A DNA stretch of 64,000 nucleotides from Clostridium minihomine (GTDB lineage Bacteria; Bacillota; Clostridia; Oscillospirales; Acutalibacteraceae), in the NCBI RefSeq assembly GCF_900240385.1, contig NZ_OEQH01000005.1, positions 186,001-250,000 of the forward strand, written 5' to 3'. Position 1 is the first letter of the stretch. Every line of letters begins with the position of its first letter. The translations under genes were made by a program, and so were the position numbers. Shown in pieces: positions 25,218 through 33,642 of this stretch. Under the pieces are notes generated by a model. It saw nothing but the letters and a program-made list of their open reading frames with translations. It searched no databases and was not told the origin of the DNA.

Positions 25218-25607
25218 TTAACTATTAAAAAGATAATTGCTGTTATCTAAAATAGCTTGTGTAATGGCAGCAAGGTCCTTATCATCAATAATACCATCAG
25301 GAATGACATCGGTATCAAATCTGGTGGTATCCGTATGGATGGCCTCCATACCGTAATAGTAAGCGTCAATCCCTAAGTCCAAAAGAGTATATTCGCCTGT
25401 CCGATTTACATCTTTATTGCCTTCTACTTCAATGGTATCTTCACCGCAATTTTCTTTGGCAACGTCCATTTCCAGAACATCATTATCAGCAATTCGGCCT
25501 TTTATAATATCCACTTTTCCGATGCCAACCGCTTTCGCTTTGAAAGTCAGTTCTATTAAGTCTTTGTCACCGGTCGTTTCATATTTAATTTCATTTGAAC
25601 TCTCCAT
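25218..25607 (-). pseudogene. 5'-truncated cohesin/dockerin-like fragment
   Basis: A 129-residue frame that begins inside a beta-sandwich resembling the end of a cohesin domain (LIELTFKAKAVGIGKVDI). It ends with a type I dockerin-like module: two calcium-loop segments, GEYTLLDLGIDAYY and PDGIIDDKDLAAITQAIL. There is no signal peptide and no good ribosome-binding site, so it is probably the surviving 3' end of a larger secreted protein gene. The dockerin reading is from motif pattern. Confidence 0.5.
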
Positions 25608-25703
25608 TCATTTTGTAGAGCATTAATGCTTTAGTGTAATTTAAACAATTGTTCATCTAATTATATCGTGTTATATTGTGAAAGATTAAGTGTAAAACAT
25701 AAA

Positions 25704-25736
25704 AAACTCCCACTTTCACAATGAAAGTGGGAGTTT
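25704..25736 (-). terminator. Perfect hairpin terminator on the minus strand
   Basis: Perfect 15-bp stem AAACTCCCACTTTCA / TGAAAGTGGGAGTTT with a CAA loop. On the minus strand it is followed by TTTTTTATGTTTT. Confidence 0.7.
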
Positions 25737-25775
25737 CTGGTTATTATTCAGTTTTATTTTCTCAGATATAAAAAA

Positions 25776-25806
25776 GCTGGGGCAGGTTAGCCTATCCTGC
25801 CCCAGC
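25776..25806 (-). terminator. Second minus-strand terminator
   Basis: Perfect 11-bp stem GCTGGGGCAGG / CCTGCCCCAGC with a 9-nt loop. On the minus strand TTTTTT follows. It lies downstream of the holin-like remnant. Confidence 0.75.
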
Positions 25807-25889
25807 ACACGGAGATACGGGCTCCATATACAACGGATAATTTTAATATAGCCCTGTTTTCTGGTTTTGTCAATGGGGATTTGCGATTA

Positions 25890-26055
25890 TTCGATTTTTT
25901 CTGAATCGCCGCACATGTATTTTTGACCGCAGGCGACATAGGTATGCCCATGATGCCGATTAAAAAGTGCAAGCTGGTATCCCAACTGCCCAAATAAGAT
26001 AAGATAGCAGCACCGGCCGCAGGAAATACGGCCAGCGCAGAAATGTAAAAACACG
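25890..26055 (-). pseudogene. Degenerate phage holin-like fragment
   Basis: One minus-strand frame reads ISALAVFPAAGAAILSYLGS and continues WDTSLHFLIGIMGI, the pattern of the phage holin-4 (toxin secretion/lysis holin) family. It then loses the expected D-Y-x-T-G segment to a frameshift. Two consecutive terminators lie downstream on the same strand. It fits a lysis gene left over from the decayed prophage. Assignment rests on pattern recognition only. Confidence 0.4.
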
Positions 26056-26144
26056 TTCACGGTCTTACGCTCTATCAAGATCGCTGGTATGAAACAACAT
26101 AGCATCCTTAAAATAGACTGGTAACAGATCCATTGCTTTTTTTA

Positions 26145-26183
26145 TGTCACAAAGCCACCTTCTAAATTGTCTATATATTATAG
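26145..26183 (+). promoter_or_regulatory. ECF-like promoter/regulatory element, copy 1
   Basis: A 39-bp element with TGTCACAAA at its left and AATTGTCTATA near its right end lies about 120 bp before the gene at 26301. It is 30/39 identical to the element at 27460-27498. Spacing between the AAC/AAA-type block and TGTCTATA fits an ECF sigma promoter. Confidence 0.5.
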
Positions 26184-26300
26184 AGAGAGCATTAACGGAA
26201 AAATCGACATGTAATGAAGTCGGATTTTAAAAGATTCGATTTCAGTCATTCGCTTTTATTCATATGAAAGCTGCAAAAAGTAAGCAAAGGAGTTATCGCC

Positions 26301-27209
26301 ATGAAACGAAAAAATAAAATCATTATTTTCTCTAGTGTTGTTTTTGTTGTTATTTTAGCTGTGTTATCTACGCTTTTTCTTACTCATAAAACAAAAGAGA
26401 TCCGATTTATGAATGCATTAAATTGCTTTAATGTAGATGAAAATGATAACACCATACAATTTGCATTTATCACTGACAGAAACCCCGATATTGATTTTTT
26501 GGATCCTGAAAACATCTTGAGTATCCAACCGGTAGATGCTCCAAATCTTCAAGTTACAAAGTATGAAATTCTTCCAGATACATCGACTGATTTGTTGGGG
26601 GCTCGTAAGCATCGACTCTCTTTGCATTACTCTGTAAAAGGGGAAGAACCTATCGTATTTGAAAAAATAAATATCAAAACCAAAAACGAAGAACATACCT
26701 ACGATATTGGTCACACAATATTAAATAGAAAGGATGAATCGAAAGAACCGGAAAGCATGGGTATCCTGGGGAATATAGCTATGACTGCTCGCTATCCATT
26801 GCACATATATTATGTAATGTATAAAAATGAGGGGAACACGAATGAAATCGTTGAAAAAATCGATATTGATCCTAACTTTCTAGTGTTTAACCCCAGGGTA
26901 TATCTGAGTAATACAGACTATAATTCTACTTGGGAAAAAACAAAAGAAGGTTCCCCATTCCTCGATGACGAACTAGCGATTCCACCAGTCAAGGACATCA
27001 GCCATATTAATTTTGTGATTCCCCCAGAGAAGATGTTAACCATGATTATTACTTTCGAGGAAAAGGATGTTCCTTACGACCTGTTTGGATTTAGTACCAC
27101 AATTCATTTCCAGAATTCTAAAATTCTTTATACCCCCGAATTAAAAACCGGATTAGGTTTTCGCAATCAGAAAGATGTTGATAAATTATTTCACAAATAT
27201 TTTGGTTAA
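26301..27209 (+). CDS. Membrane-anchored hypothetical protein
   Basis: A 302-residue protein with an N-terminal signal anchor (about 7-27, IIIFSSVVFVVILAVLS) and a soluble, extracytoplasmic domain. CAAAGGAGTTATCGCC precedes the ATG. No family recognised. It shares the upstream 39-bp element with a region preceding the next membrane-anchored gene, hinting at common control. Base composition is AT-rich compared with the chromosomal genes further right. Confidence 0.7.
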   Translation: MKRKNKIIIFSSVVFVVILAVLSTLFLTHKTKEIRFMNALNCFNVDENDNTIQFAFITDRNPDIDFLDPENILSIQPVDAPNLQVTKYEILPDTSTDLLGARKHRLSLHYSVKGEEPIVFEKINIKTKNEEHTYDIGHTILNRKDESKEPESMGILGNIAMTARYPLHIYYVMYKNEGNTNEIVEKIDIDPNFLVFNPRVYLSNTDYNSTWEKTKEGSPFLDDELAIPPVKDISHINFVIPPEKMLTMIITFEEKDVPYDLFGFSTTIHFQNSKILYTPELKTGLGFRNQKDVDKLFHKYFG

Positions 27210-27459
27210 TCATCAGTAAGTATACTGATTAAAAAATAAAGGAAGGTGTATTTTATGAAGACCAAAAATTAGCATCGTTAGATCTTTCTTTTCCAGTTAA
27301 ATTACCCCTTTTTATTTAAGGGCAGCACACCGAGCACAAGGCAGAAACAAAGCGTGAAAAGATTTTAAAAGCCCACCTCTTTTTTAATTCAATCACGAAT
27401 AGAAACGTTCCGGTTTATGCTGAAGAATTCAAAGTGTTTTAGAAATTGCTTTGCTTCTC

Positions 27460-27498
27460 TGTCACAAAACAGTCTTTTCAATTGTCTATACGTAATAG
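27460..27498 (+). promoter_or_regulatory. ECF-like promoter/regulatory element, copy 2
   Basis: TGTCACAAA ... AATTGTCTATA, aligned without gaps to the element at 26145-26183. It lies about 190 bp before the broken secreted-protein gene at 27687. Confidence 0.5.
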
Positions 27499-27686
27499 AA
27501 ACTCAAAATCCCGACATTCTGCTGATGGAAAGGGGGGAGTCCAATGGGTTAAGAATTATCTATTAGCCGACCGATATTCTGTTGTACATTTAACAAGTTT
27601 AGAAACGACTTAGAAAACATTGAAATAAGATTTTGTAAAGACTCATTCGCCTTTTAAATCGTTATGAAAAGGAAGAGAAATAATCT

Positions 27687-27924
27687 ATGACTAGAAAAGT
27701 ACTTGCAAGTATACTCAGTATATCCATGGCTTTTAGCTTATTTGCTTTTCCCGCATATGCAACAGAAAATAGTTTAGAGGATGTTTCTGTCACCATTCAT
27801 GAAAAGTCATACAACTTATTGGGTTAATGATACACTGGTCAAAGAAAAAGCGGCCTATGGAGATTCTGTATTATTAACAAGTGACGGAGAACCGGATGGT
27901 AGATATGAATTTATCTTTTATTAA
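27687..27924 (+). pseudogene. Small secreted protein gene broken by a frameshift
   Basis: ATG follows GGAAGAGAAATAATCT. The frame encodes a clear signal peptide (MTRKVLASILSISMAFSLFA, then FPAYA) and stops at 27825-27827 after 46 codons. The +1 frame continues TTYWVNDTLVKEKAAYGDSV to a stop at 27922. Joined, it gives an exported protein of about 78 residues. One indel near 27815 explains it. Confidence 0.6.
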
Positions 27925-27942
27925 GTAGGAATGAGGTGAGCC

Positions 27943-28374
27943 ATGCTTCACGTATTTGAGCAAAAAAAGTGGGTTCTGGGCCTCACTTTATTGGTTGTGC
28001 TGTTGGTATTGGGGGGAACTTTTTTCTTTGTTTTTTATAATCACCCAAAACCAACAAGAGAAAAAGAGTTAACTGAAATTTGTTTTACGTTTGAAAATCC
28101 GCAGGATACGGACTATATCATACTTACCCCAAAAGACGGTGCCGAAGAGGGTGATTCAGACAAAAGATTCTTAGATGAGAACCATCAAGCTGTTTTTTTG
28201 ATGAGTGTAGAATCAGATCATATCTTTTTAATAGATGGAATTACAGGAAATAATCGGATTAACGGTGAATTTACACTTTCAAAAGAGGATGAAAAACTTC
28301 TGTTTTTGGTGGACAAACTAGGAGCGATTCATAACACTTCTGATAACGTCTTATCAGAAAAGAAACAAGGATAA
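27943..28374 (+). CDS. Membrane-anchored hypothetical protein
   Basis: A 143-residue protein with a single N-terminal membrane helix (about 11-32) and an acidic extracytoplasmic domain. GAGGTGAGCC precedes the ATG, 18 bp after the broken secreted-protein gene, so the two were probably co-transcribed. No family recognised. Confidence 0.65.
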   Translation: MLHVFEQKKWVLGLTLLVVLLVLGGTFFFVFYNHPKPTREKELTEICFTFENPQDTDYIILTPKDGAEEGDSDKRFLDENHQAVFLMSVESDHIFLIDGITGNNRINGEFTLSKEDEKLLFLVDKLGAIHNTSDNVLSEKKQG

Positions 28375-28462
28375 ACGGCTTGTCCAACTAACAATTAAAC
28401 ATGTACAGACCTGGATTCTTTTAGCCGAATATAACCTGAATAGAAAATACTTTTAAAAAAAT

Positions 28463-28492
28463 CCCCTCAACCGGAATTTTCCGGTTGAGGGG
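28463..28492 (-). terminator. Terminator of the 28498-28881 gene
   Basis: CCCCTCAACCGGAA / TTCCGGTTGAGGGG, perfect. On the minus strand it is followed by a run of seven T residues (ATTTTTTTAAAAG), just after the stop at 28498. Confidence 0.8.
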
Positions 28493-28497
28493 AACGT

Positions 28498-28881
28498 TTA
28501 TGTAAGTAGAAAAAATATCACCTTTATAAGGGAATAGAGAAAACACAACCCAAAAGTAATCATAAAAGCTACACCCCAAAGGCGGTCTCTATTTTCTCTT
28601 TTTTGTGACACACATGCATAATAGCGCTTTGGCTCACCGCGAAATGTATATCTTCTTTGATAGTGTTCCCAAAATTGTCGTGGGAAAAAGGTTTGATAAA
28701 ATCCCACCATAAAGAATATGGCAGAGATCCCAAGCCCGTTGATGCCGTTGGGGTCAATCACAATCAGGCAGACAAGCCAAGCCATCCCGACAATGAAAAA
28801 CAAGTACGCTATTCCTATAAAAATCTTTTTAATACACGAATCACGCGGATGTACATATTCAATTTTATGCTTCCTTTTCAA
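28498..28881 (-). CDS. Small integral membrane protein
   Basis: A 127-residue protein with three hydrophobic helices (about 20-42, 48-65 and 100-125) and a basic loop between the second and third. The family is unknown to me. Its terminator lies immediately downstream. No strong ribosome-binding site is visible before the ATG. Confidence 0.6.
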   Translation of the reverse strand: MKRKHKIEYVHPRDSCIKKIFIGIAYLFFIVGMAWLVCLIVIDPNGINGLGISAIFFMVGFYQTFFPRQFWEHYQRRYTFRGEPKRYYACVSQKRENRDRLWGVAFMITFGLCFLYSLIKVIFFLLT

Positions 28882-28931
28882 TGTTTTTCCCCGTTCATTA
28901 TAAATCTTTCAATATCATATCACAAATACAA

Positions 28932-28968
28932 AAGCGGTGCACCGGAAAATTGTTCCAGTGCGCCGCTT
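28932..28968. terminator. Bidirectional hairpin
   Basis: AAGCGGTGCACCGGAA / TTCCAGTGCGCCGCTT (one mismatch, one wobble), with TGTTGTTTTTA on the plus side and TTTTGTATTTG on the minus side. No intact gene clearly feeds it. Confidence 0.5.
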
Positions 28969-29352
28969 TGTTGTTTTTATTCTATTCCCTGGTTTTTCGC
29001 TTAATTGCTGCAAATGCTTCACTGTATCAAGCTGTACCGTAACATACACAACCAATAATGCGCTAAATTTACCAAGTATTCCTTTAGGCTTGCATTGCTG
29101 TTGCAGCTTTCTTTTGATTCTAAAAGGGATTCATTTCATACAACTGCCGTGTTATGATAAATATAATATTGTTGCTGTGAATGTCCGATTTGACGGAGCC
29201 AAAGTGATTCCTAGTTTTGTGTGATTTAGGTTGAAAAAATCGCTTGAGCCGATGTGAAAAAATGGTTTGCCCATGCGACTTTTATTTTATCCCTGAGCAT
29301 TTGAATCCCTATATGCGATATCCTAGTTAAAGACTGCGAAGGTTTTGGTGTG

Positions 29353-29533
29353 ATGACTTATAAAAAAGATAAGGGAATTGCGCAAGCAGAATGAGCGGAA
29401 GTGATGGGCATTCGTAAAAGTACAAATCAGCATGTATGAAATTGGAAAAAGAGAACTTGATTTTGAAATTTTGAAAGTTCTTGCTGAAGTAATTGGCTTA
29501 TTATTTTCTGTACGGTATAGAAATATAGCATAA
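29353..29533 (+). pseudogene. Remnant of a CI-like repressor gene
   Basis: Fragments in two frames (DKGIAQAE-stop-AEVMGIRKST, then MYEIGKRELDFEILKVLAEV) align with the HTH domain of the intact repressor at 16576-17127. An in-frame stop and a frameshift destroy it. Together with the hairpin, cargo gene and integrase remnant that follow, it marks a decayed prophage of the same family. Confidence 0.8.
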
Positions 29534-29539
29534 CAAAAG

Positions 29540-29570
29540 CCCCACCTGCTACCGCAAATAGCAGGTGGGG
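29540..29570 (+). repeat. Hairpin element A' (second copy)
   Basis: CCCCACCTGCTA / TAGCAGGTGGGG, perfect 12-bp stem with loop CCGCAAA. It corresponds in position and loop sequence (CTGCGAA versus CCGCAAA) to element A at 17572-17600. Confidence 0.65.
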
Positions 29571-29653
29571 AAAGTAGAAAGCTTCCCAGAAGTAACTTTC
29601 TTGATACAATTATACAATATTGGAAAATGTTGTCAAGAAAGGGAGACGTAAAA

Positions 29654-30229
29654 ATGAAAAAACAAACAATTGCTTTATTTTCAGCAGTTCTGCTTATTGC
29701 AGGGAGCCTAGCGGGATGTGGAGGAACAAGTACATCATCAAGTCCTTCTGAGGGCCAAGGTGCTGCAGACAGCACAGCATCTGTAGAAAGTGTAAACGCC
29801 CCAGAAGAAAAGAGCAAATATTATTTTAAAGATGGTGTTTTACAGGCAGAAGATATTAAAATTGAAATTACGGACCACAAAATTATCCAGTCAGGTGAAG
29901 AAGGTAATAAGTATGGGGATAAACCGGTTATTGCGTTTTGGTATAACACCACCAATATCACCGGTAAAGACATTGCTCCGTCAACCGCATGGATTATTAT
30001 GTTTGAAGCAGTGCAAGATAATAACCCAAATGCGATCAATAAGCTGAAAATGGCAGCTCTTCCAGATAGTAAATTTTTAGATACACAAATAGAGACAATC
30101 AAAAAAGATGGTACAGTGGAAAATGCCGTTGCCTATAAACTTGACGATCTGCAAACTCCAGTCACTTTATATGCAAATAGGGGCCTAGCTGGGGAAAAAC
30201 TCGGATCGCAGACATTTGAAATTAAATAA
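29654..30229 (+). CDS. DUF5067-type lipoprotein, cargo of the decayed prophage
   Basis: A 191-residue lipoprotein: signal peptide with lipobox LAGC (Cys about 22), a serine-rich linker, then a domain (YYFKDGVLQAEDIKIEITDH, KPVIAFWYNTTNITGK) matching DUF5067, an immunoglobulin-like extracellular family common in Firmicutes. I chose the ATG at 29654, with AGGGAGACGTAAAA upstream. Still intact although the phage around it has decayed, which suggests it is kept for a host benefit. Confidence 0.8.
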   Translation: MKKQTIALFSAVLLIAGSLAGCGGTSTSSSPSEGQGAADSTASVESVNAPEEKSKYYFKDGVLQAEDIKIEITDHKIIQSGEEGNKYGDKPVIAFWYNTTNITGKDIAPSTAWIIMFEAVQDNNPNAINKLKMAALPDSKFLDTQIETIKKDGTVENAVAYKLDDLQTPVTLYANRGLAGEKLGSQTFEIK

Positions 30230-30242
30230 ATAAATAAAAAAA

Positions 30243-30302
30243 CGCCCGTTCCCGGCTGGCACCAGAAACGAGCGGTCACCATCAACCAAGAGCTGACGGT
30301 AC
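30243..30302 (+). repeat. Structured element B' (second copy)
   Basis: A CGCCCGTT / AACGAGCG stem is followed by CACCATCAACCAAG and GCTGACGGTAC (30277-30302), matching element B at 18558-18617. It again stands between cargo and integrase sequence. Confidence 0.65.
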
Positions 30303-30368
30303 ATAAAATGCAATTATATTATATCTGTATAGCCCTCTAAAATCAATAAGAGGGCTATAATTATCTCT

Positions 30369-30830
30369 AAAGCTAAAAAGGGATCCAATGGCAATTGGTG
30401 AGCACTGGCTGATATCGAAAAAGATAAGGATGGCAAGCGTGAATATAATTTTTTCTGCTAGTACCCGAAAAAGAGACAGAATTGCAAGCAGTAAAACATG
30501 TTGTTTCTAAAAAGAAATTTCAGGATTTGCTAAACATAGACAGTGGGAAAATATTGATTGTTATATTAGCAGCAAAAAAGCGCATTGTCTCTATCAACAG
30601 TGCGGGAATATAAGTTGGAGAGAAGGCTTTTTTTAAAAATAGTATAAATTTAAAATAAAATGTTTATGCCAGAAATACATGTTGAAATTACACAGGTGTG
30701 AATAAGAAGGGGAAAAGGGCAGTATACTAAAGCCACCCAAATCATATCCTTCCGCAATGATTGAATTTGAAGAGCTATTGAGAAAAAGCGCCGCGGCATT
30801 TATGCAATATGAATGCAACGAGATGAGTAA
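30369..30830 (+). pseudogene. Decayed tyrosine integrase gene
   Basis: Pieces of the integrase at 18702-19745 are recognisable: EKDKDGKREYN near the start, CYISSKK in the core-binding part, HVEITQ, and PSAMIEFEELLRKSAAAFMQ at the end. Multiple stops, frameshifts and a deletion of most of the catalytic domain show that it is dead. It is followed by a degenerate tRNA end. Confidence 0.85.
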
Positions 30831-30870
30831 TGAAAGGCTTATTATAAAGGCATTTTAGGTTTGTTTAGAT

Positions 30871-30894
30871 AGGTTCCAGTTCTGTTATACACAA
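30871..30894 (+). other. Degenerate tRNA 3' end (old attachment site)
   Basis: AGGTTCCAGTTCTGTTATAC and ACA correspond to the tRNA end at 19785-19810 with several substitutions, at the same distance after integrase sequence. It marks the old att site of the decayed prophage. Confidence 0.7.
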
Positions 30895-30900
30895 AGAAAG

Positions 30901-30929
30901 GGCCGTCGAATTTATGTCGACGGCCTTTT
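30901..30929 (+). terminator. Second copy of the tRNA terminator
   Basis: GGCCGTCGA / TCGACGGCC with TTTT, homologous to 19818-19846 including the following TTGCTATG. Confidence 0.8.
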
Positions 30930-31044
30930 GCTATGTCTGTATTCGTGCGACTTTCCAATTCTAAGAATGCTGTAAGAACACTCACGTTCAAAGTGTGAGT
31001 GATTGAACTTTTTAAGGGTTGTCATGTATAAAGGACAGGCGTAT

Positions 31045-31908
31045 TTATTTTTTTGCAAAAACTGTCAATAATCTGGCAATGCTGGTTTCTTCGGCAATTA
31101 ATTCTTTAAGCAGCTCGCAAACAGAAGGGGCTGTTTCTGAGTGGTTTGATGTGATTGCCATTTTATACAATCCGTTTTTTACCGCAGTCCATTTCGCAAA
31201 TAATGCATGGGTAAAAAGTGAAGCTTCCTCCTCAAAAGGAACTTGTGTTTTCAAAAATTCTTGGAACATAAGGCGGTTATCGCGTAAAGTCTCCGTATAT
31301 TTTGCCAACATAACCCCGTCTTCTGCGGACTTGTCTTTTAATGACTGTATCTGCTCCATCAGGTCTGCAAGCAAGAAGGGATGTTGCCGAAGAATGGCCT
31401 CCGCTTCCCGGGGAACATCAATGGTAAGAGGCTGCGGGTTGCTTTTTTGCACGCAGAGGATATCAAACGCATGCTCTGCAATGTATTCATATGGCAACGA
31501 AACATATTTTGCCTGATATAACGGATCAAAACAAATCAGCCGATTGCAATCTGCTTTCAGGCCAAAAAAATAGTGCAGCCTGTGGCGAAGCTGATAAACG
31601 ACGCTCCACGGGAGATGAAAAGCATCCGTTCCAACCAGCACAATGTCCGGTGCTGGGCCGATAGCGGCGATGCTGTCTGCTGATTTTTGGCAGGAGTCTG
31701 CATTCAGGCAGATTAATTTTACACCCAAAATTTCCAGATTCTTGATAAAACGGGTGGGGGCATACATCTGGTGCTTTTTGTTATAAATCAGTTCATTTTC
31801 AGACCAGAGCGTGCCGCATGCGGTGCGGTAGTCAATGCCAAAGTAATCGGCAATGCTGGCGATACAGCTGTAATAACAGTTCAGGCCCTTTGCACTTATC
31901 AGGTTCAT
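31045..31908 (-). CDS. BtrH-like acyltransferase (butirosin H N-terminal family)
   Basis: A 287-residue protein. The front has GLNCYYSCIASIADYFGID with a likely nucleophilic Cys, then GTDAFHLPWSVVYQLRHRLH and a Y-F-x-G block ending in FDPLYQ, the pattern of BtrH/C39-like enzymes. BtrH transfers an acyl chain from a carrier protein to an amine. The C-terminal half is helical. It ends the operon carrier protein, acyl-AMP ligase, acyltransferase, so it most likely offloads the chain from that carrier to an unknown acceptor. It starts 6 bp after the ligase stop with AAAGGTAATAAGAA. Confidence 0.75.
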   Translation of the reverse strand: MNLISAKGLNCYYSCIASIADYFGIDYRTACGTLWSENELIYNKKHQMYAPTRFIKNLEILGVKLICLNADSCQKSADSIAAIGPAPDIVLVGTDAFHLPWSVVYQLRHRLHYFFGLKADCNRLICFDPLYQAKYVSLPYEYIAEHAFDILCVQKSNPQPLTIDVPREAEAILRQHPFLLADLMEQIQSLKDKSAEDGVMLAKYTETLRDNRLMFQEFLKTQVPFEEEASLFTHALFAKWTAVKNGLYKMAITSNHSETAPSVCELLKELIAEETSIARLLTVFAKK

Positions 31909-31914
31909 TTCTTA

Positions 31915-33369
31915 TTACCTTTCTGTTTTCCCAGACAGGTTTTTCTTAATCTGTTCACGGATGTAATACTGTTGAGGTTGTTTATAGCTTGCAAGATTGG
32001 CTCGGCCATAAGCCACTATCTCTGGCAGTGTGTGCGGCCCATGGACCGGTATCACATCGGCGAACACCGTTTCTTGCCCTTCTTCATCTGTCTTTCCATA
32101 CACCAAGCAGTCACTGACAAGGCCGCTGTTCATCAGGCAGTTTTCCACTTCTTCTGGATAAACCGTAAAACCTCGCACCAATATAATATTTTTCTTTCTG
32201 CCGCACAAAAATAAATAACCATTTTCGTCCAGATATCCGATATCTCCAGTGTGCAGATATCCATCGATAATCACACGATTTGTTTCAGACTGATTTTTAT
32301 AGTACCCCAACATGACATTGTCGCCCTTTACCACAACTTCTCCGTGGACGAAGGGGGCATCTGTTATGCCATCTGGTGTTTTAATTCCAATTGTGACCCC
32401 TTTGATAGCCGTACCAACCGAATCTGTGGGGATTGGCATACCACGCTCGTGTTTGGCTATGAGCGGGGAGCTTTCTGTCATGCCATAGCCCTGAAGAAAT
32501 GTAATGTCCGGATAGGCATTTTGTACGGCTTCGATGGTTTTTCCAGATACCGGGCCGCCCCCAAAACCAAAGAAACGAAGAGTATGGATATCATACCCCA
32601 CAGATCGTCCCAGCATTTTCTCCATGAGTTGAATAATAATGCCGCCGCCGGCATAATGTGTGACCTTATCCCGCTGTACGGCCCTGAAAAAGCGATCCAG
32701 TGTAAAGGTGCCGCTGGTGAGGACGAGAGGAAAGCCCATCATCAGGCAGATGGTGAGAATCATCACGCCATAGGCGGAACAAAACGACAGGGCAATATAA
32801 TATCGTGTCGATTCCAGTTCAGCTGCCGTAAAATGCAGTTTTTCCAGATACCCCTGAACAGACGTCAGAACATTGCGTTCAGACAACTGTACAATCTTAG
32901 GCTTTCCAACTGTTCCTGAGGTGCTGAGCAGTATCATGGGGTCGTCTTCCATTCTTTTTATGGCATTGCTATGCACTGACTGTAACGGCAAAAGCTCTTC
33001 AATAAATACAACGCGTAAGGGAAGCGTATACTCATTTTGAATCTCATCTGTCAGTGAACGGAAGGCGGATGAAGTGATGAGAGTTGTAACCTGGGTATGC
33101 TGTATCAGATGAAAAATCTCGTGCTTTTTGAGCTGCGTATGTATGGGGAGTGCTACCATACCCGCCTGGAGTATACCATAAAATGCAGAGATGAAATCAC
33201 CGCCGTTGGGCAGTAATAAAGCGACGGGTTCACTGATTTCAGCATGTTGAAAAAGCGCCTCAACCGCATTTGCTTTATAGAGGATATCTGCATATGTTGT
33301 TTCCTGTCCGTCTGCGATCAACGCGCAGCGGTGAATGTCGGCTTTGCTGTGTAAGATGTTTCTAATCAT
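31915..33369 (-). CDS. AMP-dependent acyl/aminoacyl ligase
   Basis: About 484 residues of the ANL superfamily. Motifs: LLSTSGTVGKPKIVQLS (A3), GYGMTESSPLIAKH (A5), HTGDIGYLDENGYLFLCGR (A7-A8) and the C-terminal catalytic lysine in LSGKTER (A10). It activates a carboxylic acid as an adenylate and loads it on a carrier protein. The substrate cannot be read off. The ATG at 33369 overlaps the carrier gene by 8 bp and has GGGAGG at good spacing. An ATG two codons earlier abuts that site. Confidence 0.9.
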   Translation of the reverse strand: MIRNILHSKADIHRCALIADGQETTYADILYKANAVEALFQHAEISEPVALLLPNGGDFISAFYGILQAGMVALPIHTQLKKHEIFHLIQHTQVTTLITSSAFRSLTDEIQNEYTLPLRVVFIEELLPLQSVHSNAIKRMEDDPMILLSTSGTVGKPKIVQLSERNVLTSVQGYLEKLHFTAAELESTRYYIALSFCSAYGVMILTICLMMGFPLVLTSGTFTLDRFFRAVQRDKVTHYAGGGIIIQLMEKMLGRSVGYDIHTLRFFGFGGGPVSGKTIEAVQNAYPDITFLQGYGMTESSPLIAKHERGMPIPTDSVGTAIKGVTIGIKTPDGITDAPFVHGEVVVKGDNVMLGYYKNQSETNRVIIDGYLHTGDIGYLDENGYLFLCGRKKNIILVRGFTVYPEEVENCLMNSGLVSDCLVYGKTDEEGQETVFADVIPVHGPHTLPEIVAYGRANLASYKQPQQYYIREQIKKNLSGKTER

Positions 33370-33616
33370 GGTCATCCTCCCTCGTTTTTTGTTTAATCAG
33401 TTTTACTAAATACGCAAGGTCTGCGCAGTCTTCCATTTGCATAATATCGAAACGAATACCAAAAGTATCTTCAATCTTGATTAATAAATTTATAAAAGCA
33501 AATGAGTCGATGCCCACATCCTGAAAGAGATGTAAGTGCTCTGTATTGGATGCGATGAAAATTCCCTCTTCGTTTATTAACTGAATGACGATTTTGCGGA
33601 TGTGGCTTGTGTCCAT
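33362..33616 (-). CDS. Acyl/peptidyl carrier protein
   Basis: An 84-residue carrier with the phosphopantetheine attachment serine in GIDSFAFINLLIKIEDTFGI. The family's usual D-S-L/F motif is present. TAGGAGGCGGCCT precedes the ATG. It heads a three-gene operon with the ligase and the BtrH-like transferase, so it should carry the activated acyl chain between them. Confidence 0.9.
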   Translation of the reverse strand: MDTSHIRKIVIQLINEEGIFIASNTEHLHLFQDVGIDSFAFINLLIKIEDTFGIRFDIMQMEDCADLAYLVKLIKQKTREDDHD

Positions 33617-33642
33617 AGGCCGCCTCCTATTATGCTGTATAG

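Noticed and set aside
28937-29224. 95-codon plus frame with many hydrophobic and Cys residues
   Set aside because: It overlaps a terminator hairpin and lacks a ribosome-binding site. It looks like decayed intergenic DNA.
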